64,000 nt of DNA. Origin: Clarkia xantiana subsp. parviflora. Taxonomy: Eukaryota; Streptophyta; Magnoliopsida; Myrtales; Onagraceae. Below, piece by piece: positions 31,036 to 43,094 of this stretch. Every line of letters begins with the position of its first letter. Position 1 is the stretch's first letter. Where the stretch lies: contig JAPTYO010000002.1 of the NCBI GenBank assembly GCA_036873135.1, forward strand, positions 23,338,452 to 23,402,451. Reading direction: 5' to 3'. The notes beneath the pieces are model-generated. The model had not been told where the DNA came from and searched no databases. It worked only from the letters and a program-made list of their open reading frames with translations. Both the position numbers and the translations under genes were made by a program.

Positions 31036-33591
31036 CCAACAAATCACCTATGAGGACGTCTAACACATCAGCAATCCATTTATCTTCCTTATCTCCTTTT
31101 TCGCATATCTATTTTAAATCTTTTAAAGATTAAGTACAACTCATGCTTATTAGCCTCAGTAATTTTCAAAAGAAGTGATCACTAGACGCTTTCTTGTAAT
31201 CCGTTGTGCAAACTCTAAATATCTAATAAAGGTTAAATCTACTTTCGTAGGTACATTATTATGACGCATATTACCTTGGAATAACACCAAGTAACAACTA
31301 CGCACATATTACTCGCGTCAACAACACAAAGTTCCAAGCATTTTATACGCGCAAGACTAAAAATCACGTCACAATAATAAACAAGACGGGGGCATTACAC
31401 AAGGACAGATCATGCACTATTAGACGATGAAACAATATAAACAATCAGGAAACAGCGATACAACTGCCAAGCGACTTGGGGGGGCACCAAGCTGACAAGT
31501 GCTCGGCAATTCTACCTAACATATATACATGCCTATCATGATCTACACCTATCGTATCCGCACTCAGGGAAGTTTCCTACACAAACAAGGAATCCTTGTA
31601 TCAGATTCCTTTACTTTAATTATTATATGCATAACTAAAAAGAAAATTTCATGACTTCATACTTTTGCAAACTTATAAAAATTGCGATTATCTGACAAAA
31701 GTAACTCTGCTCGTAGGTACATGCTACACTACGATTACTACTCAGGAATTACGCCAAGTAGTAACCTCTGCACGAAAATCTACTTCAACAATACAAGCTA
31801 AGCATTGTGTTCAAGGAGGGATTTATGGTAGACAACACCAACATATCTATTATCTACACCAACAAGGAGTTTACTTCTCCATTCATAATATAGGCGTCTA
31901 TCTCAAGAAGGTGCCGGCAACACAAAGCCATCAAGCTATGTGCACAATCAACTTATATGCCGCAATGACAACCTGCAAATTATTTATCAAAACGACGACT
32001 ATTCAGGGGCGTCAACTACAAGCAATATCTTGGATTAACACCAAGACCTACTATCAAAACGACGACTATTCAGGGGCGTCAACTACAAGCAATATCTTGG
32101 ATTAACACCAAGACCCACTATCAAAATATCTTGGATTAACACCAAGGCCTACTATCAAAATAACATGTTGAGGTATCCTTTTTTTAAAAACAAAAAAAAG
32201 ACAAGCCCCATGTTTACTTCTAAAAAATGACATGCTGTGACATCTCTGGTTAGAGGCAAATCCTCATGTTCATAGCCATTCCCTGGATTCAGAACAGGAT
32301 GGGCATACGGGACCGATCACCCCTTAAGTGGCGGAAGTTCTCTGGTTAGACAACGACCCCACACTATAACAAGTGTGAATTCCTGTTTAAAGGGCTCACT
32401 CTTTATGGCGAATGTCCTCTTGATAGACGACAATCCCATATTACGAATTCCTGGTCAGGGTTCGCTTTATACGCAAAAGTCCTCTGGTTAGATGACAATT
32501 CCGTACTACAGATTTTCAAACCGTGTTGCATGGTTCCTGGACGCAGAAAGCATGCATCACAATTCATATTTTCAAAAAAGTGTTACATGGTCCCTGGACG
32601 CAGGAATCATGTATCACAAGTATTTTTTTCAAATATTTTACCAAATATTTTGTCAAATATTTTATCAAATATTTTATGTATCAAACACCTTTCCAAAAAT
32701 TTTATCAACACGGTTTTTTGGATGTATCACATTCAATGCCAAAATATTTTTTCAAATATTTTATCAACAAGCTTTTTAGGGTTCACAAAATACTTCTTCA
32801 AAAACTAAAATGTTTTTACGTATGCTTCCCCAACGCGGGTTGATACACGCTGGCAGGTGCGCACCCTGTTTAAAACTCATAAAATTTACAAGTCGAGTCT
32901 TGTACAACGTCGCCTTAGAGTGGAACTAAGAGACGGTATAAACTAATATCTTGCTTAGCCAAGATAACACCTTTCAAATACACTACTTGTTGAGAAATAT
33001 TGCTATACGCAAAAATACTTGGCAGGTTGCAATACATATAGCGGCAAGCTATTCAGGAAAGAAGGGCAATATGCATAATGCATCATGCAAGCAATCAGGA
33101 GAGCATCTCAACTTATCAATCAAGAAGTGGCTATCGGTCACGACTGCGGGGACTATGTCTACGTTACTAGTCATCCACATTCAATAAATACAGTAAGTGA
33201 TAACGGTATGAAATATTACTAACAAGTTATCATGCAAACTACTATGTATAAAGCAGGTTCAAACAACGTAGTTCAAAGCGAACAAGTCGTAAGCAACAAC
33301 TAAGGAACAACTACAACAAGTCTCCAAACATAGAAGCCGGGGGGCAAACAGACTCAGAAACGAGTTCAACATATCCAAAAGATGGCACAGATTAAAGAAT
33401 GCCATCATCTCTGACAGGACTCGGCGGAACAAGCAGAAGTTACCACCGTCTTCTCCAAACAAAACCTAAAGTGTGCAAGTCGCAACATCCTATGCTCTAC
33501 CCATCTCGCCATGCCTTGGAGTCTAGCCATGAGGGGCGATCATAACACTTAACAATGTGCGACGTACAGTCGCAACTACGGACATCATGTT
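31036..33591 (+). other. Non-coding interior with several short tandem repeats
   Basis: No coding domain is seen. A 67-bp direct repeat (AAAACGACGACTATTCAGGG, at 31989 and 32056, with a partial third copy) and degenerate units of about 105 bp at 32230-32620 (CCTCTGGTTAGA-GACAATTCC) are present. At 32620-32770 TTTTATCAAATATTTT-like repeats follow. The frames at 31665-32105 and 32492-32843 come from these repeats. Confidence 0.6.
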
Positions 33592-34315
33592 TGTTAGGTT
33601 CTAAGTCTCAGGTCAACGGGTGGTCGACCTAAGCCTTATTCCTCACTGGAGAAATTGCGGGTTCGGTGCTTCCAAGCCTCGTCGTCCTGATCCGTATCTT
33701 TCTGTCCTTTGCCTTCTCTTCTCCTCGTGCCCTGCAAGAGGGGCATTACCAAGCACGGAGGGGGGGTGGTGCTTGATGTACCCTCTCCGATGCTTAAGTC
33801 AGTATAATACTTTTAGAGAGATAAAGCTAGTGAGATGTCAGAGCTAAATTGTCTACTTAGCCAAGATGATCAAATGAATGGTGGAAAGGTTGTATTTATA
33901 GGCAACGGTGTCATTAAGGTGGCTTAATGACATCGTTAACCTTTAAACATAATTAATTAGCCCTTAATCTCGTAATTAAGACCTTAAAGCACGGAGAGGT
34001 TGGCGGAAATAAACTGAGTATCGGAGTCGGGAAATGGTGCCGGGGCCCTTGGGGGGGGGGGGGGGAGAAAATCCGACCCCCAAGGGTAGGGGTTGGGTGT
34101 GGTCACCCAACCCCTCCCTAGGGGAGGTCGGGTGTGGCCACCCGACCTCACCTAGGTGAGTCTGCCTCGGTCCGGACGAGTATTTTGGCCTCGTCCGGAC
34201 CGTTGGCGTTTTCGCAGGGTGTTTGGGTCGAAGTTTCGATTTACAATCATTGACGGGGTGATCAAAATAAAACGATTTGGAAGTCAATGGGTTCAAATTG
34301 GGCGTATATCCATCA
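33592..34315 (-). repeat. 3' LTR of the nested gypsy
   Basis: 724 bp. It matches 42294-43089 except for a shorter hairpin array (34075-34165) and shorter G runs. A - strand TATA box, TATAAATACA, is at 33900-33891. Confidence 0.9.
34075..34165. other. Array of hairpins in the LTR (two units)
   Basis: Two adjacent inverted repeats, AGGGGTTGGGTG with CACCCAACCCCT and GAGGTCGGGTGT with CCACCCGACCTC, are separated by CCTAGG. The other LTR has four such units (42785-42930). The hairpins are upstream of the TATA box in the transcribed direction. Confidence 0.8.
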
Positions 34316-35169
34316 CATGCCCCCGAGTCAACCAATGGCTTGACCCTTGATTGACTCTATTTTAGGATGGTATGACACGCGCAATTTGAAACCGGGATTT
34401 TACCTTTTGTCGGAATCGATCCTTACTTACCCATGAGTGTATGTCTCTGACTCTGCCCCCTGTCTTATAAGATAGAGGAATTGCAAACGTCATAATAGCA
34501 CGGACACGTGTCCAAGCACGTATCCTTCTGAGATGGAAATAATAAATCTAACACCAATACGGGCATATATTCGGAAAATATACGCTCGCATGGGGACGCA
34601 ACATGAATACAGCTAAACGAGTCCATGCTTCAATTTCATGCCGGGATAAGCCTATGTGGGAAAAATTTCGATTTTGGTCCAAATTTTTTTCTAAGTATGG
34701 GATACTAGAAAATATGCCTATAGGATGTTACCTTGAGCGAACATGGATGTATCATGAACATGAAAATGTGTACTAGCATACATGCAAGTAGGAACACAAG
34801 TATGGAAGTGGGTGTAGACATGCTGCGGTTGTAGTCATGAATGTATGCATGGATATATGGCGGCTATGTGCATGGACGTCTAAATATTTGAACACATGGG
34901 AGTGTGTACGTGGGCATGCATATGAGTGCAAGCATGAAGATGTATGTGGGTATGAACGGGTTGTGAGTATAAGCATGAGTGATGACATTGATGTACCTGT
35001 AGATGTTAATCATGAATATGAGCATAAGTGCAAGGGTGATAGCATAGACCTCTCCTTAAATTGAGGGTGGGAACTCTGCCACTCAATGGGACACAACGTT
35101 CCGCCTCCCTCGTACTAGCGCGAGCATTGTCCTTTAGCCTCGACCCGCCGTGAGCGAAGGGGTCTATTG
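34316..35169. other. Non-coding 3' part of the nested gypsy
   Basis: The purine tract lies at the LTR edge. The region 34740-35060 has many ATG-rich GTATG and CATGAATG phrases that open short frames on both strands without any domain. No gene is seen. Confidence 0.5.
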
Positions 35170-36290
35170 ACATGTGTTAAGGGTTGACCCTTCCTTCGGA
35201 TGTGTTGGAGCGTTGCTCCATTTAGGGAAGCTAAAAGTTCGCCCTCTTTGTGACGCTCTGGGATTTGTTCCCTTGGATAGGTCTCTTGGGTTGTGGTTTT
35301 GTTTCCGTAACTTGATTGATGTTAAGGTTGCCCCCGTAGTAGGCGTATCTCGCCCCTCCATGAGTAAGGGTCGATCTTTGCGTTGGTCGCTCGTATAGAT
35401 GACTCACTTTTGGGAAGCTTTCTTCTTCAGACAGGGAGACCTTGAAGATCGTTTTCCAAGGCAATCAGATCAAATCTAACTGTCATGTGTCTTGGGTGTC
35501 CGAGGTGGACTCGTATGAGGCGGGGACTCGTATGACCCCTTGTAGGTTGATTTCATGAAGAAACGTATAAGGTGTAGGCAGAGCGTTTCGAACGTACCGT
35601 TGAATCGAATGAGAGGGAAGAACCCTCTAGTTCTGCTTATCAGGCCAAGAAATTTTCTAAGTCAGGGAAGGCTGCTAATGCTTCCAGTATGTTCTCATTC
35701 CATTCTCTTTTCTTTGTGATATACTTATGATTGTTCTCATGTTGCTTCCTTCTTGTTGTTAGAGCGTTCGTCCCTGGTTACCGGATGGGTTCTTGAGGTG
35801 GGCGAGAGTTCAAGTCAATCTAAATCCAAGGCGCGGAAACGTGACTTTGAGGTCGGGCCCTCGGCTGCCAAGGAGAAGGAAACCGCGATAGGCTCTCCTT
35901 CAAGTGCCCCCTTGCTGACTCCCTCTCATGATAAGGAGGTAGTGGTTGAAGAGGCGCCCTCTTTGCTTGACAAAGGGAAACAACCTGTGGCTGGCGATGG
36001 GGTGATCATAGGTCTTGATGTCTCTTCTCTATCCTCTGCCCCCCAGCCGAGGGGCCGAGTCTCATGTTCATTTCATCTTCATGTAGATTTGACGACTTTT
36101 GAAGGTGTCTTTGGCTTTCCTATGGGTTATGTTATTAACCTCTGCGTTGAAGATTTTCCTTTTGGTGATAGGTGTGATCATCGCCTTTCATTGAGGTTCC
36201 TTTCTCTTGCCATGGCTCTGATTAAGATAGCAAATTCTTGCTTGGGAGTTTGGTGGAGACTGCTCTTGAGTTAGCCTCTACTAGTATCGT
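35170..36290 (+). pseudogene. Candidate antisense ORF of a gypsy element (PF04195-like)
   Basis: Read on +, opposite to the nested gypsy, the frame at 35174-35398 gives LCDALGFVPLDRSLGLWFCF, and WEAFFFRQGD follows at about 35408 in another frame. The frame at 35753-36274 begins with a Ser/Lys-rich segment (SSSQSKSKARKRD), then VVVEEAPSLLDKGK, then VDLTTFEGVFGFPMGYVI. This layout resembles the putative plant gypsy-type transposon domain that is often encoded antisense in gypsy elements. The match is by memory of the family and the frame is broken, so it is only probable. Its function is unknown. Confidence 0.4.
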
Positions 36291-36544
36291 AGTTGTGATC
36301 GTTGTGTGGATCGTTTTGTTATATGCCCCCAATAGTGCTTGTCGTGATTCTTTGCTTTATGGTTGATTTCATGAGATATGGAGGTTGTCTTCATAATGAG
36401 GACGTCTCCTACCTAGTATCACCCAGTGGGTTGAAATATAAGTGCCTACCTTTGATGAGCGTATGAAGGGTGTTGTTTTTCCCTTTTTCTTGAACCTCCT
36501 CCTAAGGCTAGGCGTAGCCTTTTGATGTTCGTGGTCAGGATGGT

Positions 36545-36835
36545 GTCTTTACAATGTATGTCTTTGACAGATGTTTTATGATGTGCTGCCATGATAATCA
36601 CTTCGAGGTATGTGGACATGATAGCCACTTCGTGATGTGTGGGAGTGATAGCCCTTCTGTAGTGTGTGGACATGATAGCTGCCTCTTGGTATGTGGACGT
36701 GATAGCCACTTCGCAGTGTGTGGACATGATAGCCACTTCAGGGTATGTGGACATGATAGCCACTTCAGGGTATGTGGACATGATAGCCACTTCAAGGTAT
36801 GTGGACATGATAGTCACATCACGATGTATGGAGTT
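36545..36835. repeat. 27-bp tandem repeat
   Basis: About ten units of TGGACATGATAGCCACTTC with variants. Because 27 is a multiple of three, frames stay open on both strands (for example repeated CGHDSHF on +). No other evidence for a protein. Confidence 0.9.
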
Positions 36836-37474
36836 GTGCTTTAGTATTCTTTTCTCATTGGAGAGCCTTCATTGCTATAGTTGCCTTTTGTTTAGGCTAT
36901 GTTTGTTGGGTTAGGTCCTGATGTCTCGTCTTGCCCGATGTTGTATTCTTCATGCTTTTTAGATGTCTCCTTCATGAGTTGTGCTTGACGATGTTCAAGT
37001 CTGATACGAGCATAGGTCACGCGAGGGCGACATGCAAGACAATAACGTTTGTCGGAGGTTGATTTGTGCGACTTGTAAGGCAATTCTCTTTTTGATGGGT
37101 CGAGTTTATTTTGAGAGCCTTGAACTTTGGATTTCATGTCTTTGCTATCCTTCTTGGTGGTGTTGGGTTCCTTTGAGATACTTCTCTTGACTTGTGATAT
37201 GGATGGTAGGATAACTCGTTACTTTTCATGATAACCTCTTGTGCTTCTGTATATGATCCTTTGGTCATGGACTCTTTCTTTTGGTGTGTTTTCCTTTACT
37301 TATCACTCTTTTGTGTTTTCCTTCACTTATCCTTCTTTTGTGTTTTCCTTCGCATCATACCTGCTATATCATCAAGGAAAAAACATTATGTGTTCGTCAT
37401 ACCACTTTACTTTGAAGTTACTTTCTCATGGGATCCTTCTTAGTATGGTGCAATGATCTCTTCTGATACCCTTT

Positions 37475-37840
37475 GAATGGCATATACGGTACTGCTAGAC
37501 CAAAGATACGCTCTTGGTGGGCGTTGAATACTGTTCACGAGACAGGCTCTCGGAGGGCACCGGTAGTTAGACCAAAGATACGCTCCTGGTAGGCGTCGAA
37601 AACTGTTCACGAGACAGGCTCTCGGAGGGCACCAGTAGTTAGACCAAAGATACGCTCCTGGTAGGCGTCGAAAACTGTTCACGAGACAGGCTCTCGGAGG
37701 GCACCAGTAGTTAGACCAAAGATACGCTCCTGGTAGGCGTCGAAAACTGTTCACGAGACAGGCTCTCGGAGGGCATAACGTTTCACAGGATAGGCTTCCG
37801 GAGGGCACAAGTTAGACCAAAGATACGCTCCTGGTGGGCG
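37475..37840. repeat. 72-bp tandem repeat
   Basis: About four units contain GATACGCTCCTGGTAGGCGT, GTTCACGAGACAGGCTCTCG and GAGGGCACCAGTAGTTAGAC. The units from 37569 on are almost identical, so amplification is recent. Confidence 0.9.
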
Positions 37841-38360
37841 TCGAATCTGGTAGTTTGAAATCTACCTCAAGATACGCTCTTGGGGGCGTCGAATCTGGTA
37901 GTTTGAAATCTACCTCAAGATACACTCTTGGGGGCGTCGAATCTGGTAGTTTGAAATCTACCTCAAGATACGCTCTTGGGGGCGTCGAATGTCGTAGTTT
38001 TTAGAAACCACTCTCAAGATACGCTCTTGGGGGCGTCGAAGTTCGTAGTTTTTGGAAACCACTCTCAAGATACGTTCTTGGGGGCGTCGAAGTTCGTAGT
38101 TTTTGGAAACCACTCTCAAGATACGCTATTGGGGGCGTCGAAGGTCGTAGTATGAAAACTACTCTCAAGATACGCTCTTGGGGGCGTCGAAGATCGTAGT
38201 ATGAAAACTACTCTCAAGATACGCTCTTGGGGGCGTCGAAGGTCGTAGTATGAAAACTACTCTCAAGATACGCTCTTGGGGGCGTCGAAGGTCGTAGTAT
38301 GAAAACTACTCTCAAGATACGCTCTTGAGGGCGTCGAATCTGTTCGCGGGATAGGCTCCC
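37841..38360. repeat. 49-55-bp tandem repeat derived from the preceding array
   Basis: About ten units of CAAGATACGCTCTTGGGGGC with TCGAAGGTCGTAGTATGAAA. It shares the GATACGCTC-TGG-GGCGTCGAA core with the 72-bp array next to it, so one probably arose from the other. Confidence 0.9.
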
Positions 38361-41300
38361 GGAGGGCTCAGAATATTACTTTACCTTGTGTTACTCCCCA
38401 TGTAGGGTGTGTTTTTGGTATGCTTTTCGAGTCTTTACTTGACTTTTCCTTCTATGATATTTCCTGTTACCACGCTTTTTCTTCAATGTGGGAGATCACC
38501 TTTCGAGGGCGATGTTTGTGTGTTGCCAACTTAGGACGAGTTCGGGCAGGGAGTTGAGGATGTTTTCCTCTTATGTGACCTCTTCTAGGAGAAGTGGTAT
38601 TGCATGTTCTTGTGATCTTCTGCCTCTAGTCTCTTCTTTTTCACTTAGGTGGGCTACCAAGCACTTATTCGTTTGGTGCCCCCCAAGTTGCTTGGTGGTC
38701 ATACCGCCTTTCATATTTGGCCGTTGAAGGCCCCTCGTTCATTTTCTTGGTTGGGTACCTCTTATGCTCGGGGCTCCCTTGTCTGCTTGTTTGAATGCGA
38801 TGAGTGTCCCTTGTAGGATTTACTATTTCTCATGCTTGCTTGTTTCAGTCATAGGCATGGTTTGGATAATGCCTTTGTCAGATGTATCTTTAGAGGTTGG
38901 GTGGAGAGCTTTTGCTTTGGGTGGGTGGGGGTGATTTTCATTCTCTTGATAACCAGGATGTGGCAGTGTTTGTATCCTAGGGGTGCTTGTAAATTCTTTC
39001 CCCCCCTTCCTTGTGTTTTTTAGAAAAAACACTTTTGCGGTGATGATAGAGCAGGAGTAACGTATCTTGTAAGGGATTGTATTTAGGTTGAAAAGCTTTC
39101 TCATAGAATGGTGTCTTGAGTTGTTAATCTCGAAGGTGTGTTTCAGACTAGTCAATCTGATCCATGCTTCTTGCTCGGGCATGGGGGGGTCTGACCGGGC
39201 TGTGATAATCTTCTTGAAGTGTTGTGGTACTTAGTGTGCTTTGCCTTTTCCTTTATATTGGAGTATTCTTCAATGCCTTTAGGGAGTGTCACATTGGTCA
39301 TGCTCCTCCCACCTTGAATGTTGACTATAGACTTCCTTTGAATTAAGACTTGAACCTAAAAAGGATGTTTTCCTTTAGGTTTGCAGGTGATGCTCCATGA
39401 TTTTCCATGGGTTTGCCCCCGTATTGGCTATTCTTTGTTGGATAACTTCATTAGAGGCTGCATTTGTATTGCGTACGTATACGTGTTTGAGGTGTGTTGA
39501 GCTGACAAGTCCCTCCTTTTTTATTTTGTCATAACCTTCATTCATCATGTGTTCGGCGTATGGCCTTAAATGCGGGATATTTTTCTAGTGCCCCTTTTAT
39601 CGAGGTTCTCCTCTTGATGGGATGCCAGAGTCAAATGTCTTATCATTTGCAGACAAGGTGGTTGATCAGGATGTGCGTCTAGTGTGAGGGTCGATCTTGA
39701 AACCTTACTCCCCAAGCTTTTGAGCTCTTCTTTGGTTGATCTTGTAGGACTATTATCATGCCCTAAGGCTCTTGATAGGAGATGTATCTCCTTTTTCATA
39801 TTCTAGTTGTTGCACTATCTCTTTTGCTAATCTTGCATCTTTAGCTCTCTTGGTGCGTGACTTCAATGACGGGATTTTCTACCGATGTTTGTTCTGTTAA
39901 GACTTGTATCCTTGGTTGCCTCTTCCTTTCTTATGAGATGGAGAAGGACTGTTTATGAACACTCAAATGTGTTGTACTTGGTAGAGGTATGCGCCTAAAC
40001 TTTAGGGCGTTGTCTTGAATTTTCGTGTACCTATCTTTGATGAACATGTTATTCATTGCATATATAATACGGAGTCCAAAGATCTCCGGGTTAGGATCAT
40101 ATTTTGAGAACAGAGACATAGTCATCTATTAGATAACCTCTTTATCTACGGAGTTTATTTTTGCAAGGATAAATGCAAGGATACTTGTAAGGATACTTGT
40201 AAGGATATGTGTTCCATCCTTGTTCCTGGTTCATTTGCAGTGCCGTGTCCCTAATGGGTGTGTCGATGTTCTGACCACCTTTACTAGTAGGGGTCCTTTG
40301 GTATTAGGTATGCCTGACTCTTCTCTAGTATCATCAATAGGTTGCCTTTGAAGGTGGGCGTTGTCTATGTGATATGGTTTCCTCCATTTTTGGAGGGATG
40401 AGTTCGCGGCTACCCCCTCTTATGCTAATGGGCGTTTGTGGGGAGGGCATGTTGTGACTGGTGCCCCCTTGCATACCAATGCCAGATGGGATCTTTTGAC
40501 GGACTTGGCCCTAGGATGCTTAGTGGAAGGTTATAGTAGGGGTAATCCTTTGTGACCTTCATGGTAGTTCCTCTATTGGATGTTGTGAGTGCTCAACTTA
40601 TTTTTGTAAGTGAGCCTTCCATCTTGTGATCTTTCCCAGAAACTTGACCTTATAGGTGTTCTTTGAGATTGAGGAATCTGTTTCTTGTGCATCCCTTGAT
40701 TGACGATGGCCTCTTATGGATTCTTCTAGTGGTCCACCTGTGTATGTATATACCCCGGAGCCCGAAGGCGTCCGGTATGGTCTTTCTTGGAAAACATGTT
40801 GATATCAAGTATCAAAATCTATCTCTTTTAGGGAGTTGACTTGTTATGCAGTTAAATTAAATAAGAGGATATGGGAAGGATATGGGTGTAAGGGTGTTGA
40901 TATCCCCTGCTTCCTTGGTAATGTAACTGTCTTCCTCCATTAGTCTGTGTGTATTCCTTCCCCTTTGAGGAATACAAGGTCGCATCTTTGCAAGGCGGAC
41001 TAGGTAGGTAGATGTGTATTCTTCATGTATGCTATGTGTGATCTCACTCTACTACGTCTCTCCATGAGACTTCCCATTGTAGTAGCTATGTACTAACATG
41101 GTGTGGTACTCTATGAGTCCCCTTTTCAAATCCTTATCTTTTCGACTTCTCCCCTGTCCTAGGGGGATGTGTACCAAGGGTTGTCATACACAAGAGGTTG
41201 GGACCTGTCGTGCTGTATCATGAGTAGGTGGTTGCCTTGTTGTGTTGTCGGGGCGATGTCCCTCCCTTTGAGCTTTCCTTGGAATGTCTCTTAGTCATGT

Positions 41301-41520
41301 CCGTGGTGATACGGACTGTATGTGTACCTTGCTGATGTGGATGTTGGAACTCTTATAACCTTTGTGGTCTGACTTGCATGTCCTCCCTTAGTGGGGTGTA
41401 TGTCCCAGCTCTTTGCTGTGTTTGTTATTGCCTTGGAGGCACAAATTGTTGCCCTCCCATTGGGGGTGGCAGTTGCTCTCTCATTCTTTGATTTTTACGA
41501 TGCCCCCTTTGGAGGGCTTG
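38361..41520 (-). other. Interior of the nested gypsy with no recognisable gene
   Basis: About 3.1 kb with only short frames on both strands (for example 39182-38823 and 39799-39566 on -). None has a motif I recognise. Protease, reverse transcriptase and integrase should lie here in a complete element and are not seen. Confidence 0.5.
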
Positions 41521-41524
41521 TGTG

Positions 41525-42242
41525 TTACTCTTCCTGTGGGCACTTCTCTGCTTGCGGATGTCGCTTCTCTTGCTTGTCTATCTGCCCCCAGCGGGGTGCA
41601 TGCCCTGACTTCCTGCTGTGGTTGATATTGCCTTGGAGGCACATATTGTTGCCTTTCCTCTGGGGGTGGCCCTTGCTCTTCTCTCCTTTGTTCCCTGTTG
41701 GAGGGTGCGAGTAGTGTTTTTCTTTTGGTACTTGTTCTTCCTCATGAACTTCTTCTTCTTCATGATGGTGTTGCCTTCTCTGCCTGTTCCTCAGAGTCTC
41801 TCTGTAGGCTAGCAGCTCATCCAATGTGTTCATCAACCTCGGAGTCACTGTCTGTGCTCCTTGCGAGTATGCGGGCCTTGTGTTGGTTGTGTGGGCACGA
41901 TTGTCGTTCCTTTGAGTCGGCATTCCATATGGATACCTTTGAGGTTGTGCCTCATAGTAGTACCCCTGTGGAGGTGCCGTGTATTGGGATGACACTCCTT
42001 GTTGCCCCCTGTCCCTGTGGCCTCCTAGCCAATGGAGTTAAAGCTGTGGAAGCCTCCTAGCCAGCTGGGCGTGAAGGTCCTACTCCCTGATTGTTAGGCT
42101 GGGGTGCCTGTGGGGCTACCTGAGGCTCTGGGTGTGCAGGCTGTTTCTCTGGGTTAGGCTGCCTTGCTGGAGGTATAGGTTGTCTTCCTTGCCTATTGCC
42201 CCCAGGTGGGAGATTATCTCTAGATGCTAAGATGTTCGTCAT
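41525..42242 (-). pseudogene. gag N-terminal remnant of the nested gypsy
   Basis: The first ATG after the primer site on - is at 42242. It gives MTNILASRDNLPPGG and a Pro/Gln-rich stretch of 61 residues to a stop. After a frame change, 41995-41525 continues with a Pro/Gln/Tyr-rich segment (SSQYTAPPQGYYYE), LMNTLDELLAYRETL, and an acidic KEKH-type stretch. Position and composition fit a gypsy gag N-terminus; no capsid or zinc knuckle is seen. Broken by a stop and a frameshift. Confidence 0.55.
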
Positions 42243-42269
42243 TGCTCTCGTTATTGCCAGGCTTTCTGT

Positions 42270-42293
42270 TCGAAGCCCACAGACGGCGCCAAG
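42270..42293 (-). other. Primer-binding site of the nested gypsy
   Basis: On - the LTR end CCTAACA is followed by CTTGGCGCCGTCTGTGGG, a common plant gypsy primer site. It fixes the orientation. Confidence 0.8.
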
Positions 42294-43089
42294 TGTTAGG
42301 TTCTAAGTCTCAGGTCAACAGGTGGTCGACCTAAGCCTTATTCCTCACTGGAGAAATTGCGGGTTCGGTGCTTCCAAGCCTCGTCGTCCTGATCCGTATC
42401 TTTCTGTCCTTTGCCTTCTCTTCTCCTCGTGCCCTGCAAGAGGGGCAATACCAAGCACGGAGGGGGGGGGGGGGGGGTGGTGCTTGATGTACCCTCTCCG
42501 ATGCTTAAGTCAGTATAATACTTTTAGAGAGATAAAGCTAGTGAGATGTCAGAGCTAAATTGTCTACTTAGCCAAGATGATCAAATGAATGGTGGAAATG
42601 TTGTATTTATAGGCAACGGTGTCATTAAGGTGGCTTAATGACATCGTTAACCTTTAAACATAATTAATTAGCCCTTAATCTCGTAATTAAGACCTTAAAG
42701 CACGGAGAGGTTGGCGGAAATAAACTGAATATCGGAGTCGGAATATGGTGCCGGGGCCCTTGGGGGGGGGGAGAAAATCCGACCCCCAAGGGTAGGGGTT
42801 GGGTGTGGTCACCCAACCCCTCCCTAGGGGAGATAGGGTTGGCCAACCCTATCTCCCCTAGGGGAGATCGAGTTGGCTGACCCGATCTCCCCTAGGGGAG
42901 GTCGGGTGTGGCCACCCGACCTCACCTAGGTGAGTCTGCCTCGGTCCGGACGAGTATTTTGACCTCGTCCGGACCGTTGGCGTTTTCGCGGGGTGTTTGG
43001 GTCGAAGTTTCGATTTACAATCATTGACGGGGTGATCAAAATAAAACGATTCGGAAGTCAATGGGTTCAAATTGGGCTTATATCCATCA
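42294..43089 (-). repeat. 5' LTR of the nested gypsy
   Basis: 796 bp, longer than its partner mainly because of two extra hairpin units at 42830-42900 and a longer G run near 42465. A - strand TATA box, TATAAATACA, is at 42611-42602. Confidence 0.9.
42785..42930. other. Array of hairpins in the LTR (four units)
   Basis: Four adjacent inverted repeats are joined by CCTAGG or CCCTAGGGG. Their arms differ from unit to unit (AGGGGTTGGGTG, GAGATAGGGTTGG, GAGATCGAGTTGG, GAGGTCGGGTGTGG), yet each pairs with its own partner with at most a mismatch or two. Confidence 0.8.
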
Positions 43090-43094
43090 ATGTT

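Larger units (their letters stand above)
33592..43089 (-). mobile_element. Nested gypsy retrotransposon, - strand, defective
   Basis: The exact 5-bp TSD ATGTT (33587-33591 and 43090-43094) flanks the element. On - the LTR begins TGATGGATATA and ends ACTTAGAACCTAACA. At 42293-42270 is the primer site CTTGGCGCCGTCTGTGGG, and before the 3' LTR is GACTCGGGGGCATG. The LTR start and purine tract are close to those of the host gypsy, so the two belong to the same lineage. The interior holds gag remnants near the 5' end, a candidate antisense ORF near the 3' end, and tandem arrays. No pol is recognisable. Confidence 0.9.

Noticed and set aside
36446..36844. Cys/His-rich frames of about 100-120 codons on both strands
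   Set aside because: The 27-bp tandem repeat keeps frames open by its length being a multiple of three. The CGHDSHF repeats are not a known zinc-binding pattern.
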